Assembly (NCBI GenBank): GCA_041552775.1
Contig: JBFEKH010000002.1
Span: forward strand, 57,401-121,400
Direction: 5' to 3'
DNA from: Allopontixanthobacter sp041552775
GTDB lineage: Bacteria; Pseudomonadota; Alphaproteobacteria; Sphingomonadales; Sphingomonadaceae
Length of the DNA stretch: 64,000 nucleotides
The position numbers and the translations under genes are program-made. Under the pieces are notes generated by a model that did no database searches, was not told the DNA's origin, and was given only the letters and a program-made list of their open reading frames with translations. Positions 7,508 to 16,458 of this stretch are shown one piece after another (within the stretch, counting starts at the first letter, position 1; each line of letters begins with the position of its first letter).

Positions 7508-8884
7508 ATGTGGGGCGGACGCTTTGCCGAAGGGCCCAGCGCGATCATGCGCGAGATAAATGCCTCGATCCCGTTCGACAAGGCATTGTGGCGTCAGGAT
7601 ATCGCCGCGAGCAAGGCGCATGTCGCCATGCTGGGCGCTCAGGGCATCGTCACGCCCGCCGATGCGGCCACCATCACCGAGGGTCTGGACCGCGTCGCCG
7701 CCGAATATGAAGCGGACGGCGTGCCGGAGGATTGGGACCTCGAAGATATTCACATGACCACCGAAAGTCGCCTCGCGGAATTGATCGGCCCGGTGGCCGG
7801 ACGCCTGCACACCGCCCGCAGCCGCAACGATCAGGTCGCGACCGATTTCCGCCTGTGGGTGCGCGAAGCGATGGAGCAAATCGACGCAGGGCTGGACCAT
7901 TTGCAGCGCGCCTTGGTGACCCGCGCCGATGAACATGCCGCCAGCATCATGCCCGGCTTCACGCATTTGCAAACCGCGCAGCCCGTTACGCTGGGCCACC
8001 ATTTGATGGCCTATTACGAAATGATCCGGCGCGACCGCAGCCGGTTTGCCGATGCGCGGGCGCGGCTGAATGAAAGCCCGCTTGGATCCGCCGCACTGGC
8101 CGGGACCGGCTTTCCGATTGACCGCGATGCGACGGCCAAGGCGCTCGGGTTCGATGCGCCCACTCGTAACAGTCTGGACGCAGTTTCGGACCGCGATTTC
8201 GCGCTCGATTATCTGATGGCGGCCGCGCAATGCTCGCTCCATCTATCTCGGCTGGCGGAGGAATTCATTATCTGGGCCAGCCAGCCCTTTGGCTTCGTTC
8301 GCCTGCCCGATACGCTCAGCACCGGCAGTTCGATCATGCCGCAGAAGAAGAACCCCGACGCGGCCGAACTGGTGCGCGGCCATGCCGGGCGAATGATCGG
8401 CTGCGCCACCGCGCTGATGGTGACGATGAAGGGCCTGCCGCTCGCCTATTCCAAGGACATGCAGGATGATAAACCGCCGGTGTTCGAAGCTGCCAGCCTG
8501 TTGGCGCTATCCATTGCGGCTATGACCGGGATGGTGGCAGACAGCACGTTCAAGACAGACCGTATGCGGCAGGCGGCGGAGCTTGGCTATGCCACGGCGA
8601 CCGACCTCGCCGATTGGCTGGTGCGGGAAGCGGACATTCCTTTCCGCGAGGCGCATCACATCACCGGGGCGGCGGTGAAACTGGCGGAAGAAAAGGGCGT
8701 GGCGCTCGATGCCCTGTCGCTGGAAGAATTGCAGGCCATCGATAGCCGGGTGGACGAGCGGGTATTTGCCGCATTGTCGGTCGATGCATCGGTTGCATCG
8801 CGCAGCTCCTATGGCGGAACCGCGCCCGAGCGGGTAAGAGAGCAAGTGGCGCATGCCCGCCAGATACTTGGAATTGATGAATGA
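7508..8884 (+). CDS. argH: Argininosuccinate lyase
   Basis: Splits argininosuccinate into arginine and fumarate, the last step of arginine biosynthesis. The protein has 458 residues, normal for ArgH, with TARSRNDQVATD near residue 105 and the fumarase-superfamily signature GSSIMPQKKNP at about residues 273-283. The ATG at 7508 begins the conserved MWGGRF sequence. An in-frame GTG at 7469 would add 13 residues and overlap the divergent TlpA gene. The stop overlaps the start of the next small lipoprotein gene (ATGA), and lysA follows, so an amino-acid operon is likely. Confidence 0.95.
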   Translation: MWGGRFAEGPSAIMREINASIPFDKALWRQDIAASKAHVAMLGAQGIVTPADAATITEGLDRVAAEYEADGVPEDWDLEDIHMTTESRLAELIGPVAGRLHTARSRNDQVATDFRLWVREAMEQIDAGLDHLQRALVTRADEHAASIMPGFTHLQTAQPVTLGHHLMAYYEMIRRDRSRFADARARLNESPLGSAALAGTGFPIDRDATAKALGFDAPTRNSLDAVSDRDFALDYLMAAAQCSLHLSRLAEEFIIWASQPFGFVRLPDTLSTGSSIMPQKKNPDAAELVRGHAGRMIGCATALMVTMKGLPLAYSKDMQDDKPPVFEAASLLALSIAAMTGMVADSTFKTDRMRQAAELGYATATDLADWLVREADIPFREAHHITGAAVKLAEEKGVALDALSLEELQAIDSRVDERVFAALSVDASVASRSSYGGTAPERVREQVAHARQILGIDE

Positions 8885-9144
8885 TACGCCGAACCATCCG
8901 CACGACCTTTGCCTTTGGCGCCCTGCCCACCAGCCTGTGCCTGCTGGCGGCCTGCGGGCAAACCGCCGATCTGGAACCACTGCCGGGCCAGACACTGCCG
9001 GCCAAGCCGATCGGTTCGGATGTCCAGCCAGCTTCGCAGGACTTGCTAGCGATTGAAACGCAGGCCGCGCCGGAACGCAGCGTGGAATTACGAAAACGCT
9101 CGGAAGCTCGCGAAGATGATCCTTTCGACCTTCCCCCCGAATAA
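8881..9144 (+). CDS. Small lipoprotein between argH and lysA
   Basis: An 87-residue predicted lipoprotein: an arginine-rich N-terminus, a short hydrophobic stretch and the lipobox LLAAC with Cys25. The rest is hydrophilic and low in complexity, with an acidic end. It occupies the same argH-lysA slot in which many proteobacteria carry a tiny lipoprotein of the YifL/LptM kind, which helps lipopolysaccharide transport; that is a comparison by position and size, not by clear sequence identity. It is coupled to argH by an ATGA overlap. Confidence 0.75.
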   Translation: MIRRTIRTTFAFGALPTSLCLLAACGQTADLEPLPGQTLPAKPIGSDVQPASQDLLAIETQAAPERSVELRKRSEAREDDPFDLPPE

Positions 9145-9159
9145 ATTGCGGCCAAATTC

Positions 9160-10422
9160 ATGAACCATTTCGAACTTCGCGAAGGCGTGCTTCACGCCGA
9201 GGACATTCCCCTGCCGCGTATTGCTACGGAGGTTGGTACGCCGGTCTATGTGTACTCGCAGGCAACCCTGGTGCGCCACGCGCGGGTGTTTCGCGAGGCA
9301 TTGTCCGGCCTGACCAATCCGCACATTGCCTTCGCCGTCAAATCGAACCCCAATCTGGCGGTGCTGAAGGTTTTGCAGCGCGAAGGATACGGCGCGGACG
9401 TGGTATCGGGCGGGGAATTGGCGCGTGCGCTGGCGGCAGACATGGCCCCGGCGGATATAGTCTTTTCCGGCGTGGGCAAAACCCATGACGAGATGATCTA
9501 CGGCCTCGAAACCGATATCGGCCAGTTCAATCTCGAATCCGAAGAAGAAGGGATCGAACTGGCCGATATCGCCGTGCGCCAGGGCAAAATTGCCCGCTGC
9601 GCCTTACGGGTCAATCCCGATGTGGACGCCCGCACGCACGAGAAGATTTCGACCGGCAGGGCGGAAAACAAATTCGGCGTGCCGATCCACCGCGCGGCGG
9701 AAATATACACCGCGCTGGCCGCCCTGCCCGGCCTCGATATGCGCGGAATTGCAGTCCATATCGGTAGCCAGCTTTCCAGCCTGGAACCGCTCGAAACCGC
9801 ATTTGAGAAGGTCGGCGCGCTGATCGGCGAATTGCGCAGCCAGGGCCAGAAAGTCACCCATGCCGATCTCGGCGGCGGCTTGGGTGTGCCGTATAAGGCA
9901 GACGATGTGATGCCCAGCCCCGCGGAATATGGCGCGATGGTGGCGCGTGTGACGCAGAATTGGGATGTTGCCCTGTCCTTTGAGCCCGGGCGCGTCATTG
10001 CGGGCAATGCGGGCATTTTGCTGACCCGGGTTATCCGGGTGAAGCGCAGTTCCAATGCCAGTCCTTTTGTTGTGGTTGATGCCGCGATGAACGATCTCGC
10101 CCGCCCAGCCATGTACGGCGCATGGCACGATATCGACGCTGTCGTCCCCAACGGTAGCACAAGCGAATCCCATGTTGTGGGTCCGATTTGCGAGACGGGC
10201 GATACCTTCGCCATGAACCGGCAGATGGACACATTGGAGGCGGGCGATCTGGCCGTTTTCCGCACTGCAGGGGCATATGGCGCGACCATGGCATCCAGTT
10301 ACAACAGCCGCGGTTTCGTGGCCGAAGTGCTGGTGGACGGCGATCAATATGCGGTGGTGGCAGACCGTCTGCCGCCCGCCGATATCATGTCGGCAGAGCG
10401 TGTGCCGGAATGGCTCAAGTAA
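9160..10422 (+). CDS. lysA: Diaminopimelate decarboxylase
   Basis: Decarboxylates meso-diaminopimelate to lysine with pyridoxal phosphate. The 420-residue protein has the PLP lysine in FAVKSNPN (Lys61), the phosphate-binding HIGSQ and GGGLGVPY segments, the FEPGR motif and the catalytic cysteine in CETGD. All are intact. It starts 15 bases after the small lipoprotein gene and belongs to the argH transcription unit. Its substrate is shared with the peptidoglycan pathway encoded at the right end of this window. Confidence 0.95.
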   Translation: MNHFELREGVLHAEDIPLPRIATEVGTPVYVYSQATLVRHARVFREALSGLTNPHIAFAVKSNPNLAVLKVLQREGYGADVVSGGELARALAADMAPADIVFSGVGKTHDEMIYGLETDIGQFNLESEEEGIELADIAVRQGKIARCALRVNPDVDARTHEKISTGRAENKFGVPIHRAAEIYTALAALPGLDMRGIAVHIGSQLSSLEPLETAFEKVGALIGELRSQGQKVTHADLGGGLGVPYKADDVMPSPAEYGAMVARVTQNWDVALSFEPGRVIAGNAGILLTRVIRVKRSSNASPFVVVDAAMNDLARPAMYGAWHDIDAVVPNGSTSESHVVGPICETGDTFAMNRQMDTLEAGDLAVFRTAGAYGATMASSYNSRGFVAEVLVDGDQYAVVADRLPPADIMSAERVPEWLK

Positions 10423-10429
10423 CTTTGCG

Positions 10430-11227
10430 ATGATCCGCTCGCTCCCCCTCCTCCACCGTATCGCTGGCACCCGGGTGGTAGTCATTGGCGAAGGTGAAAT
10501 GGGCGAGGCGAAGTCGCGGCTGGTGGAGCGTGCGGGCGGCATTCCTTGCGGCGAACCGGAAGCCCATCATGCGAAACTGGCCTTTATCGCACTGGATGAC
10601 AGCAAGGCCGCAGAAGCTGTCGCCACCCGGCTGCGCAACAGGGGGCTGCTGGTAAATGTCGCCGACCGGCCCGACCTGTGCGATTTCACCACCCCCAGCA
10701 TAATCGACCGCGACCCGGTGCTGATTGCCATCGGAACCTCCGGTGCATCAGCAGGGTTGGCGAAGCAATTGCGCTTACGGCTGGAAAAATTGTTGCCGCA
10801 GACGCTGGGCAAATTGGCCGCAAATCTGGAAGCGGGCCGTGACGCGATGCGGGCCAAGTTTCCGTCCGGTTCCGAGCGCCGCCGCAGGCTGGATGCGGCT
10901 CTGGGCGAAGGCGGGATGCTTGATCCGCTGGACGATGCAGCTGCCGAGAATTTCGAGATCTGGCTGGCAGGAAAAGAAGCCGCCGCGCCGACCGGTACGG
11001 TTGATATCATCCTGACAAGTGACGACCCGGAAGACCTGACGCTGCGCCAGTGCCGATTGCTTGGCTCGGCTGATTTGCTGCTGTTCGATCCGGCAGTTCC
11101 CCCAGCAATTCTGGATCGCGCCCGGGCTGATGCGCTACGCCGCCCATTACCGCAAGAAGGCGCTTTGCCGGACGGCCTGACAGTCACCTTGCGCTTCGCC
11201 GACACGCCCGGACATTTGAACGACTGA
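10430..11227 (+). CDS. Precorrin-2 dehydrogenase/sirohydrochlorin ferrochelatase with vestigial methyltransferase tail
   Basis: A 265-residue siroheme synthase of the CysG N-terminal (Met8-like) type, which oxidises precorrin-2 and inserts iron. The NAD-binding motif VVVIGEGEMGEAKSR lies near residues 15-30, and the helical dimerisation region with MRAKFPSGSERRR follows. From about residue 189 the sequence resembles the first 60 residues of a uroporphyrinogen methyltransferase: compare DPEDLTLRQCRLLGSADLL with DPDLLTVRAARLLGSARLI in the CobA protein at 35668. The glycine-rich substrate loop is degenerate and the rest of the domain is absent. The ATG at 10430 starts the conserved region. Confidence 0.85.
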   Translation: MIRSLPLLHRIAGTRVVVIGEGEMGEAKSRLVERAGGIPCGEPEAHHAKLAFIALDDSKAAEAVATRLRNRGLLVNVADRPDLCDFTTPSIIDRDPVLIAIGTSGASAGLAKQLRLRLEKLLPQTLGKLAANLEAGRDAMRAKFPSGSERRRRLDAALGEGGMLDPLDDAAAENFEIWLAGKEAAAPTGTVDIILTSDDPEDLTLRQCRLLGSADLLLFDPAVPPAILDRARADALRRPLPQEGALPDGLTVTLRFADTPGHLND

Positions 11228-11309
11228 TCTGCCGCATGGCACGCTTGTTTGGGCGCGATTTGGGACGCTCCGCCAGTTAGCTGGGCGGTAGTTCCTTTCC
11301 AAACCAGGT

Positions 11310-12272
11310 TTGACCGCTATTAGACTGCCGGTGTTCGACGTCGATATTATCATAACCTGGGTCGATGGCGCCGATGTGTCGCTGTCCGCAAAGCGCAATC
11401 ACTACCTTGGTGCGGCGCGCGAACCGCTGCATAACAACGGGACCAATCCGCACCGGTGGCTTTGCAGTGACGAGCTGAATTTCTGCCTCAGGTCGATCAG
11501 CAATCATGCGCCGTGGGTTCGGCGGATCTGGATTGTGACCGACAATCAGACACCGGAAATTTTCGGTGTCCCGCCGGAATTTTCGGCGAAGATCGAGATA
11601 GTCGACCACACCGATATATTTGCCGGGTTCGAAGAATCCCTGCCAACTTTCAACTCGCTGGCAATCGAGACGATGCTGTGGCGCATTCCCGGCCTTTCGG
11701 AGCATTCGATCTATTTCAACGACGATGTGTTTTTGACTGCGCCGGTGCAGCCAGCTGATTTCTTTAGCGAAACCGGTCCGGTCTTGCGCGGTAAATGGAC
11801 CGATTATTCCCATCTGGAAGACTGCGAGACAAGCCGTGACGAGGCGCGTCTGCTCAACCATTACAACCAAATCAAGTCAGCCGAGATGACTGGGTTCACC
11901 GCCGATCACATTTTCGCAAGCGCGCATGTAGTTCATCCCATGCAGCGGTCGGTGATGGCGCGATTGTTTGAAGCACACCGCGATCTGTTTGCCCGGAACA
12001 GCGCATATCGGTTCAGATCAACCGACCAGTTTCTGCCGCAAAGTCTGTATAGTCACGCCTGCCTGAAAGATGGGCTGGCACAGATCAAACTCACGTCCGA
12101 TTACCTGCACATTGCGGTCGGCGCGCTGGAGAACCTTTCTGCCGAGGACGTTCACGAGTTTTTGGTAAGCGAGGAACGGCACCTGATCAAATTCTTGTGT
12201 ATCAATAATCTACCGGAAATTGAGCAGCGGTTCCCCGATGTGCGTAGCTGGATAGAAGAAGCCATCGCCTGA
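11310..12272 (+). CDS. Stealth-family sugar-phosphate transferase
   Basis: A protein of about 320 residues with the conserved Stealth regions: DVDIIITWVDGAD near the N-terminus, then SDELNFCLRSI and a later FNDDVFL. Known Stealth proteins transfer hexose-1-phosphates to build capsule or exopolysaccharide chains, so a role in surface polysaccharide is likely. No other capsule genes are nearby, which is unusual. The start is unsure: TTG at 11310 or GTG at 11331, neither with a good ribosome site. It converges on the split regulator, with a short palindrome (GACAGG/CCTGTC, 12288-12300) between them. Confidence 0.82.
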   Translation: MTAIRLPVFDVDIIITWVDGADVSLSAKRNHYLGAAREPLHNNGTNPHRWLCSDELNFCLRSISNHAPWVRRIWIVTDNQTPEIFGVPPEFSAKIEIVDHTDIFAGFEESLPTFNSLAIETMLWRIPGLSEHSIYFNDDVFLTAPVQPADFFSETGPVLRGKWTDYSHLEDCETSRDEARLLNHYNQIKSAEMTGFTADHIFASAHVVHPMQRSVMARLFEAHRDLFARNSAYRFRSTDQFLPQSLYSHACLKDGLAQIKLTSDYLHIAVGALENLSAEDVHEFLVSEERHLIKFLCINNLPEIEQRFPDVRSWIEEAIA

Positions 12273-12303
12273 CGCCGCGCTGGGCTAGACAGGTCCTGTC
12301 CAA

Positions 12304-13329
12304 TCAAACCACGCGTTTCGCGTCCTCGTCCAGTTCTGCAAAGAACCGCGCCATGCCATCTGCCGCTTTATCGGTCAGGGTGATGAAGGCGCGGCGCTTG
12401 TCGGTTTCGTCTTCCACGCGCTCGACCAGGCCGGTTTCCCTCATTTGGGCGATCCAGCGCAGCGCCGTAGTGGGCGGGACGCCGCTGGCGATGCAGAGAG
12501 AGGTAACGAATTCGCGGGTGTGTTCGACCCGGGCCACCGTGAGATCGAGCAGTATGTCCCATGCCGGATCGGCAAACAGCTCGCTGTCGAAAAACCGGGA
12601 GCGCAATTGCCGCTGGCGGATAATCCGCTACACCAGGCGCGGATCGGGAAGTGCAGGACGGGCTGCGCGAACGAGGCGGTCCGAGGCGTATTCCACGCCC
12701 GGACCATTGTAAGCAAGGTCTGGCGATTCGAACCGGAATGCTCCGCCATCCGCGCCGTTGCCCGGCGCGATACCCGGATCGGACAGCCGTTCAAGCCGTT
12801 CGGCGATCTGGCCAACCTGCTCGGTCAACCGAAGCAAAGTCAGCCGGTCGTCCTGAGATATATCCCGCACCCGCATGCACGGTATCTTGGCTAATATCCG
12901 ACCAAGCGTAATTACGCGTTCGGACCTACTTGGCTCCACCAGGATTTGCGGATTTGACTGATCGAGGCAGCCGAACAAATCGTCGAGCGCGGTCATACCG
13001 GTAGATACCACCAATTGCGCCCCGACCAATTTCGCGCGGATATCGAGCCTGTTCAGCGAAGCCAGTGTCGCCCCGTCAGCAATCGGACAATCGAGCAGGA
13101 TCAGATCGCCCAGCGATCTTGCGCTATCGTCCAGCAAATCAGCGACATTTCCGGTCATGCCGAGCCTGAAGCCAGCCGATTCCGCATCTTCACACATGGC
13201 CGCCCGCAGATGGGCGCGGTCGGCGTAGATCGACACCGCCAACGGCACACCGGCAGGATCATTGGCTGCATCGCGCACGACCTCAGCCATTGTATCGCCG
13301 CCATAGTGAAAGTCTGCCTGCCCCATCAT
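12304..13329 (-). pseudogene. Winged-helix (MarR-like) regulator interrupted by an in-frame TAG
   Basis: One continuous reading frame encodes an N-terminal domain of about 230 residues and a C-terminal winged helix (PPTTALRWIAQM, then DKRRAFITLT), but a TAG at 12628-12630 interrupts it. The break falls exactly where homologues, as I remember them, read from PDPRLV directly into RIIRQRQ, and the frame is the same on both sides. The start is set by ATGATG at 13329 behind GGAG. Without readthrough the product would lack its DNA-binding half. The downstream piece could still start at TTG 12606 as a 100-residue protein. The lack of further damage suggests a recent mutation, a sequencing error or a functional split. 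Confidence 0.7.
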
Positions 13330-13418
13330 TCGACTCCGATCCAGATTTCGAACAAGAGTAGAACAAATAAGAATCAAGTTAAGAATTTATGCACCGCAGA
13401 CCATCGAACCCTTTGCAA

Positions 13419-13916
13419 TCACGGCCTGATTTCAATCGGAGTGCCATCGGGGATCGCGGCCCATAATTCCTCGATTTCGGGGTTGGAGACCGCAATGCAG
13501 CCATCGGTCCAGTCACCGGGGATCCTGCCAGCCGGCAGTGCATTCGGCTGACCGTGCAGGAATATGTCTCCGCCCGGCGACCGCCCGCGCGCCTCCGCAT
13601 AGGCGCGGTCCTGCGCGTTGGGATAGGATATCCGCAAACTGAGGTGATAGGCGCTGTTCGGGTTGCGCGTGTCGATGATGTAGCGGCCCTCGGGTGTCCG
13701 CTCGTCGCCTTCGAACTGCTTGTGGCCTTCAGGCGCATCGCCGAATTGCAGGCCGGTATATGTCTTCAGCACCGTGCCGCCATCATAGAGCGTCAACGTC
13801 CGGTCGGATTTGTCTACCAGGATGAAGCTCGTCCCGCCATACCCCGGCAGATCGGCAATCGGCACGACCGGGGCGCAGGCGATCAGGGACAGGGCGAAGG
13901 CGACGAAAAACCTCAT
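13419..13916 (-). CDS. L,D-transpeptidase (YkuD family) lipoprotein
   Basis: A 165-residue envelope protein. The N-terminal signal ends in a lipobox-like LIAC (Cys14). The YkuD catalytic site is clear: HGQPN with His121 and DWTDGCIAVSN with Cys140. Such enzymes make or edit direct L,D crosslinks in peptidoglycan or attach proteins to it. The small size and the absence of a peptidoglycan-binding domain are typical of single-domain members. It lies downstream of purA on the same strand with a 31-base gap, so co-transcription is possible. Confidence 0.87.
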   Translation of the reverse strand: MRFFVAFALSLIACAPVVPIADLPGYGGTSFILVDKSDRTLTLYDGGTVLKTYTGLQFGDAPEGHKQFEGDERTPEGRYIIDTRNPNSAYHLSLRISYPNAQDRAYAEARGRSPGGDIFLHGQPNALPAGRIPGDWTDGCIAVSNPEIEELWAAIPDGTPIEIRP

Positions 13917-13947
13917 CGCCCTACGCTAAGCCGCTATTGCCGATAGC

Positions 13948-15237
13948 TCAATCGAGGAATGGATCGCGCACCAGGATCGTGTCGTCACGTTCGGGGCTGG
14001 TGGAAACAAGCGCTACCGGAGTTTCGATCAATTCCTGGATCCGCTGGATATATTTGATCGCGTTGGCGGGCAAATTGGCCCAGCTGCGCGCGCCAGCGGT
14101 GGTTTCGCTCCACCCGTCCATTTCCTCGTAGATCGGTTCGACTTCGGCCTGATCGGCGGAATGGGCCGGGAAATAATCCATGATCTTGCCGCGCAGTCGG
14201 TAGCCGGTGCAGATTTTCACCGTCTCGAATCCGTCGAGCACATCGACCTTCGTCAGGGCGATACCGGTGACGCCGCTGATTGCGCAGCTTTGCCGCACCA
14301 GAACCGCATCGAACCAGCCGCAGCGCCGCTGACGGCCGGTGACGGTGCCGAATTCATGGCCTCGCTCGCCCAGCCGCTGGCCTGCTGCATCATCCAGTTC
14401 GGTCGGAAACGGACCGCTGCCGACGCGAGTGGTGTACGCTTTCACGATGCCAAGCACAAAGCCGGTAGAATTGGGTCCGAGGCCCGAACCGCTGGCAGCT
14501 GTGCCGCTGACGGTGTTGGAGCTGGTGACGAAGGGATAGGTCCCGTGATCCACATCCAGCAGCACGCCCTGCGCGCCCTCAAACAGAATGCGCGCGCCCG
14601 CCTTGCGGACTTTCTTCAGGCGTTTCCACACCGGCTGGGCGAATTGCAGCACGAAGGGCGCGATTTCCCGCAATTCTTCGAGCAATGCGGCGCGGTCAAC
14701 CGGCGGCTGGTCGAAACCGGCCAGCAATGCATCGTGATGCGCGCACAGGCGGTCAAGCTGCGGGTCCATCTTGTCGAGATGCGCCAGGTCGCATACCCGG
14801 ATCGCGCGGCGGCCAACCTTGTCTTCATAGGCCGGGCCAATGCCGCGGCCGGTGGTGCCGATCTTGCCTGAGCCTGCCGCTGTTTCGCGCAGGCCGTCCA
14901 GATCGCGGTGCATTGGCAGGATCAGCGCGCAATTGTCTGCCAATGCAAAATTCTCCGGCGTAATTGTAACGCCCTGGCTTTCCAGCTTGGCGACTTCGCT
15001 TTTCAGTGCCCACGGGTCCAGCACCACGCCATTGCCGATGATCGACAGCGTTCCGGTGACGATGCCTGATGGCAGGAGGCTGAGTTTATAGACCTGGTCG
15101 CCGACAACCAGAGTATGGCCGGCATTGTGCCCGCCCTGGAACCGAACAACGGCATCGGCGCGGCTGGCCAGCCAGTCGACGATCTTGCCTTTGCCTTCAT
15201 CACCCCACTGGGCGCCGATTACGGTAACATTGGCCAT
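13948..15237 (-). CDS. purA: Adenylosuccinate synthetase
   Basis: Catalyses the GTP-dependent joining of aspartate to IMP, the first committed step to AMP. The 429-residue protein has the GTP-binding GDEGKGK at about residues 12-18 next to the N-terminus, GGHNAGHT, and TTGRGIGPAYEDK. I start it at MANVTVIG (15237) since conservation begins there. A candidate promoter with a perfect palindrome lies 45-70 bases upstream. In related genomes hisZ commonly lies next to purA; here an esterase gene of opposite orientation separates them. Confidence 0.96.
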   Translation of the reverse strand: MANVTVIGAQWGDEGKGKIVDWLASRADAVVRFQGGHNAGHTLVVGDQVYKLSLLPSGIVTGTLSIIGNGVVLDPWALKSEVAKLESQGVTITPENFALADNCALILPMHRDLDGLRETAAGSGKIGTTGRGIGPAYEDKVGRRAIRVCDLAHLDKMDPQLDRLCAHHDALLAGFDQPPVDRAALLEELREIAPFVLQFAQPVWKRLKKVRKAGARILFEGAQGVLLDVDHGTYPFVTSSNTVSGTAASGSGLGPNSTGFVLGIVKAYTTRVGSGPFPTELDDAAGQRLGERGHEFGTVTGRQRRCGWFDAVLVRQSCAISGVTGIALTKVDVLDGFETVKICTGYRLRGKIMDYFPAHSADQAEVEPIYEEMDGWSETTAGARSWANLPANAIKYIQRIQELIETPVALVSTSPERDDTILVRDPFLD

Positions 15238-15280
15238 GCAAAAACTTTCTCTGGAGATCACGTGCGGGGCAAACCGCGCG

Positions 15281-15309
15281 GGCCTAGTGCCTGCATCGCA
15301 CTAGGGCAA
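15281..15309 (-). promoter_or_regulatory. Candidate purA promoter overlapping a palindrome
   Basis: Read on the minus strand, TTGCCC (15304-15309) and TAGGCC (15281-15286) are separated by 17 bases, a plausible -35/-10 pair. CCTAGTGC (15283-15290) and GCACTAGG (15298-15305) form an eight-base perfect dyad around seven bases that spans both elements, so it could be an operator. A similar TTGACT-16-TAGTGC arrangement precedes serC. This is motif reading only. Confidence 0.4.
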
Positions 15310-15405
15310 GCAGGACCGTGCGACAATCAGCGACATTCTGTTACTGGACATTGTTTTGGTGTTGGGAGCAGTCTTTACTTCGTTGAGAAAAACGGAGTGA
15401 ATTTC

Positions 15406-16458
15406 ATGCGCAATTACTGGATCGCCGGAACCGCTGCTGTCGGCCTGATCGCCATCGGCAGCGCGCAAGCACAAGATCGGCTGCCGCGCGAATGCCGTCA
15501 GGAAGTCGTCAAACTATGCGGCACCGATCGCGTCACGATGCGCACCTGCTTGCGGGACAAGGCATCGGAACTGAGCGAGAATTGCCGGGCCGATATAAGC
15601 CAGCGTTTCGAGGCAGCCCGCGGCACCCTGTCGAGCGGAATGAAGCGCGGGCAAAGCGCGGATGCCAGTGCCGTCAAATCAGGCGCAGAGGAATTCGCTT
15701 ACGGCAGCGCGCCGCTGCAAAAGGTCGATTTCTGGGCGGGGAAGACTCGCAACGCGCCGCTGGTTCTGTTCGTGCATGGTGGCGGCTGGAAACGCGGCGA
15801 CAAGAACATGATGGCGGGATCAGCCAAGCTGAGCCATTGGCAGGATCTCGGCTATGCAGTTGCTTCGGCCAATTACCGCCTGGTGCCCGATGCAACGGTG
15901 GAGGATCAAGCAGCTGACATTGCTGCGGTTACCGCCTATTTCCACAAGAATTCCGAGAAACTGGGCATCGACGCCAACCGGATCGCGTTGATCGGGCACA
16001 GCGCCGGGGCGCATCTGGCGGCCTTTGTCGGGACAGACCCCAAATGGTTTGCCGCTGCCGGGCTATCGATGGATGATGTCGCCGGGATCATCCCGCTCGA
16101 CGGGGCAGCATATAATGTCGCGGATCAGATGGGCGAAAACAGCCACCTGATGGGTGATACCTATGAACAGGCATTCGGGACCGATCCTGTGCGTCAGGCC
16201 AGCCTCTCGCCCACCATGCACACTGCCGGGCCAAATGCGCCTGCTTTCCTGATCCTGCATGTCGAGCGCGAAGATGGGACGCGTCAAAGCAATGCCCTCA
16301 ATGCCGGACTGATCGCGGCCGGAACCGATTCAATCGTCGTCGGTATCAAGGGCCGCGGAATGGTTGGCCATATGCAGATCAACAGGAAGCTGGGCGAGCC
16401 TGATTACCCAGCCACCCCGCTGGTCGATGCATTCCTGACCAAGGTTTTCGCTCAGTAA
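15406..16458 (+). CDS. Exported alpha/beta-hydrolase esterase with N-terminal cysteine-rich segment
   Basis: A 350-residue secreted protein: signal peptide (residues 1-23, ending AQA), a short cysteine-rich segment (Cys30, 38, 48 and 60, including ECRQEVVKLCG), then an alpha/beta-hydrolase fold. The oxyanion motif HGGGWKRGDK is at about 124-133 and the nucleophile GHSAGAH has Ser199; a C-terminal VGHMQI provides a candidate histidine. It resembles esterases of the kynurenine formamidase or feruloyl/acetyl-esterase branch. The ATG at 15406 follows a GGAG site. The 3' end overlaps hisZ convergently by seven bases. Substrate unknown. Confidence 0.82.
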   Translation: MRNYWIAGTAAVGLIAIGSAQAQDRLPRECRQEVVKLCGTDRVTMRTCLRDKASELSENCRADISQRFEAARGTLSSGMKRGQSADASAVKSGAEEFAYGSAPLQKVDFWAGKTRNAPLVLFVHGGGWKRGDKNMMAGSAKLSHWQDLGYAVASANYRLVPDATVEDQAADIAAVTAYFHKNSEKLGIDANRIALIGHSAGAHLAAFVGTDPKWFAAAGLSMDDVAGIIPLDGAAYNVADQMGENSHLMGDTYEQAFGTDPVRQASLSPTMHTAGPNAPAFLILHVEREDGTRQSNALNAGLIAAGTDSIVVGIKGRGMVGHMQINRKLGEPDYPATPLVDAFLTKVFAQ

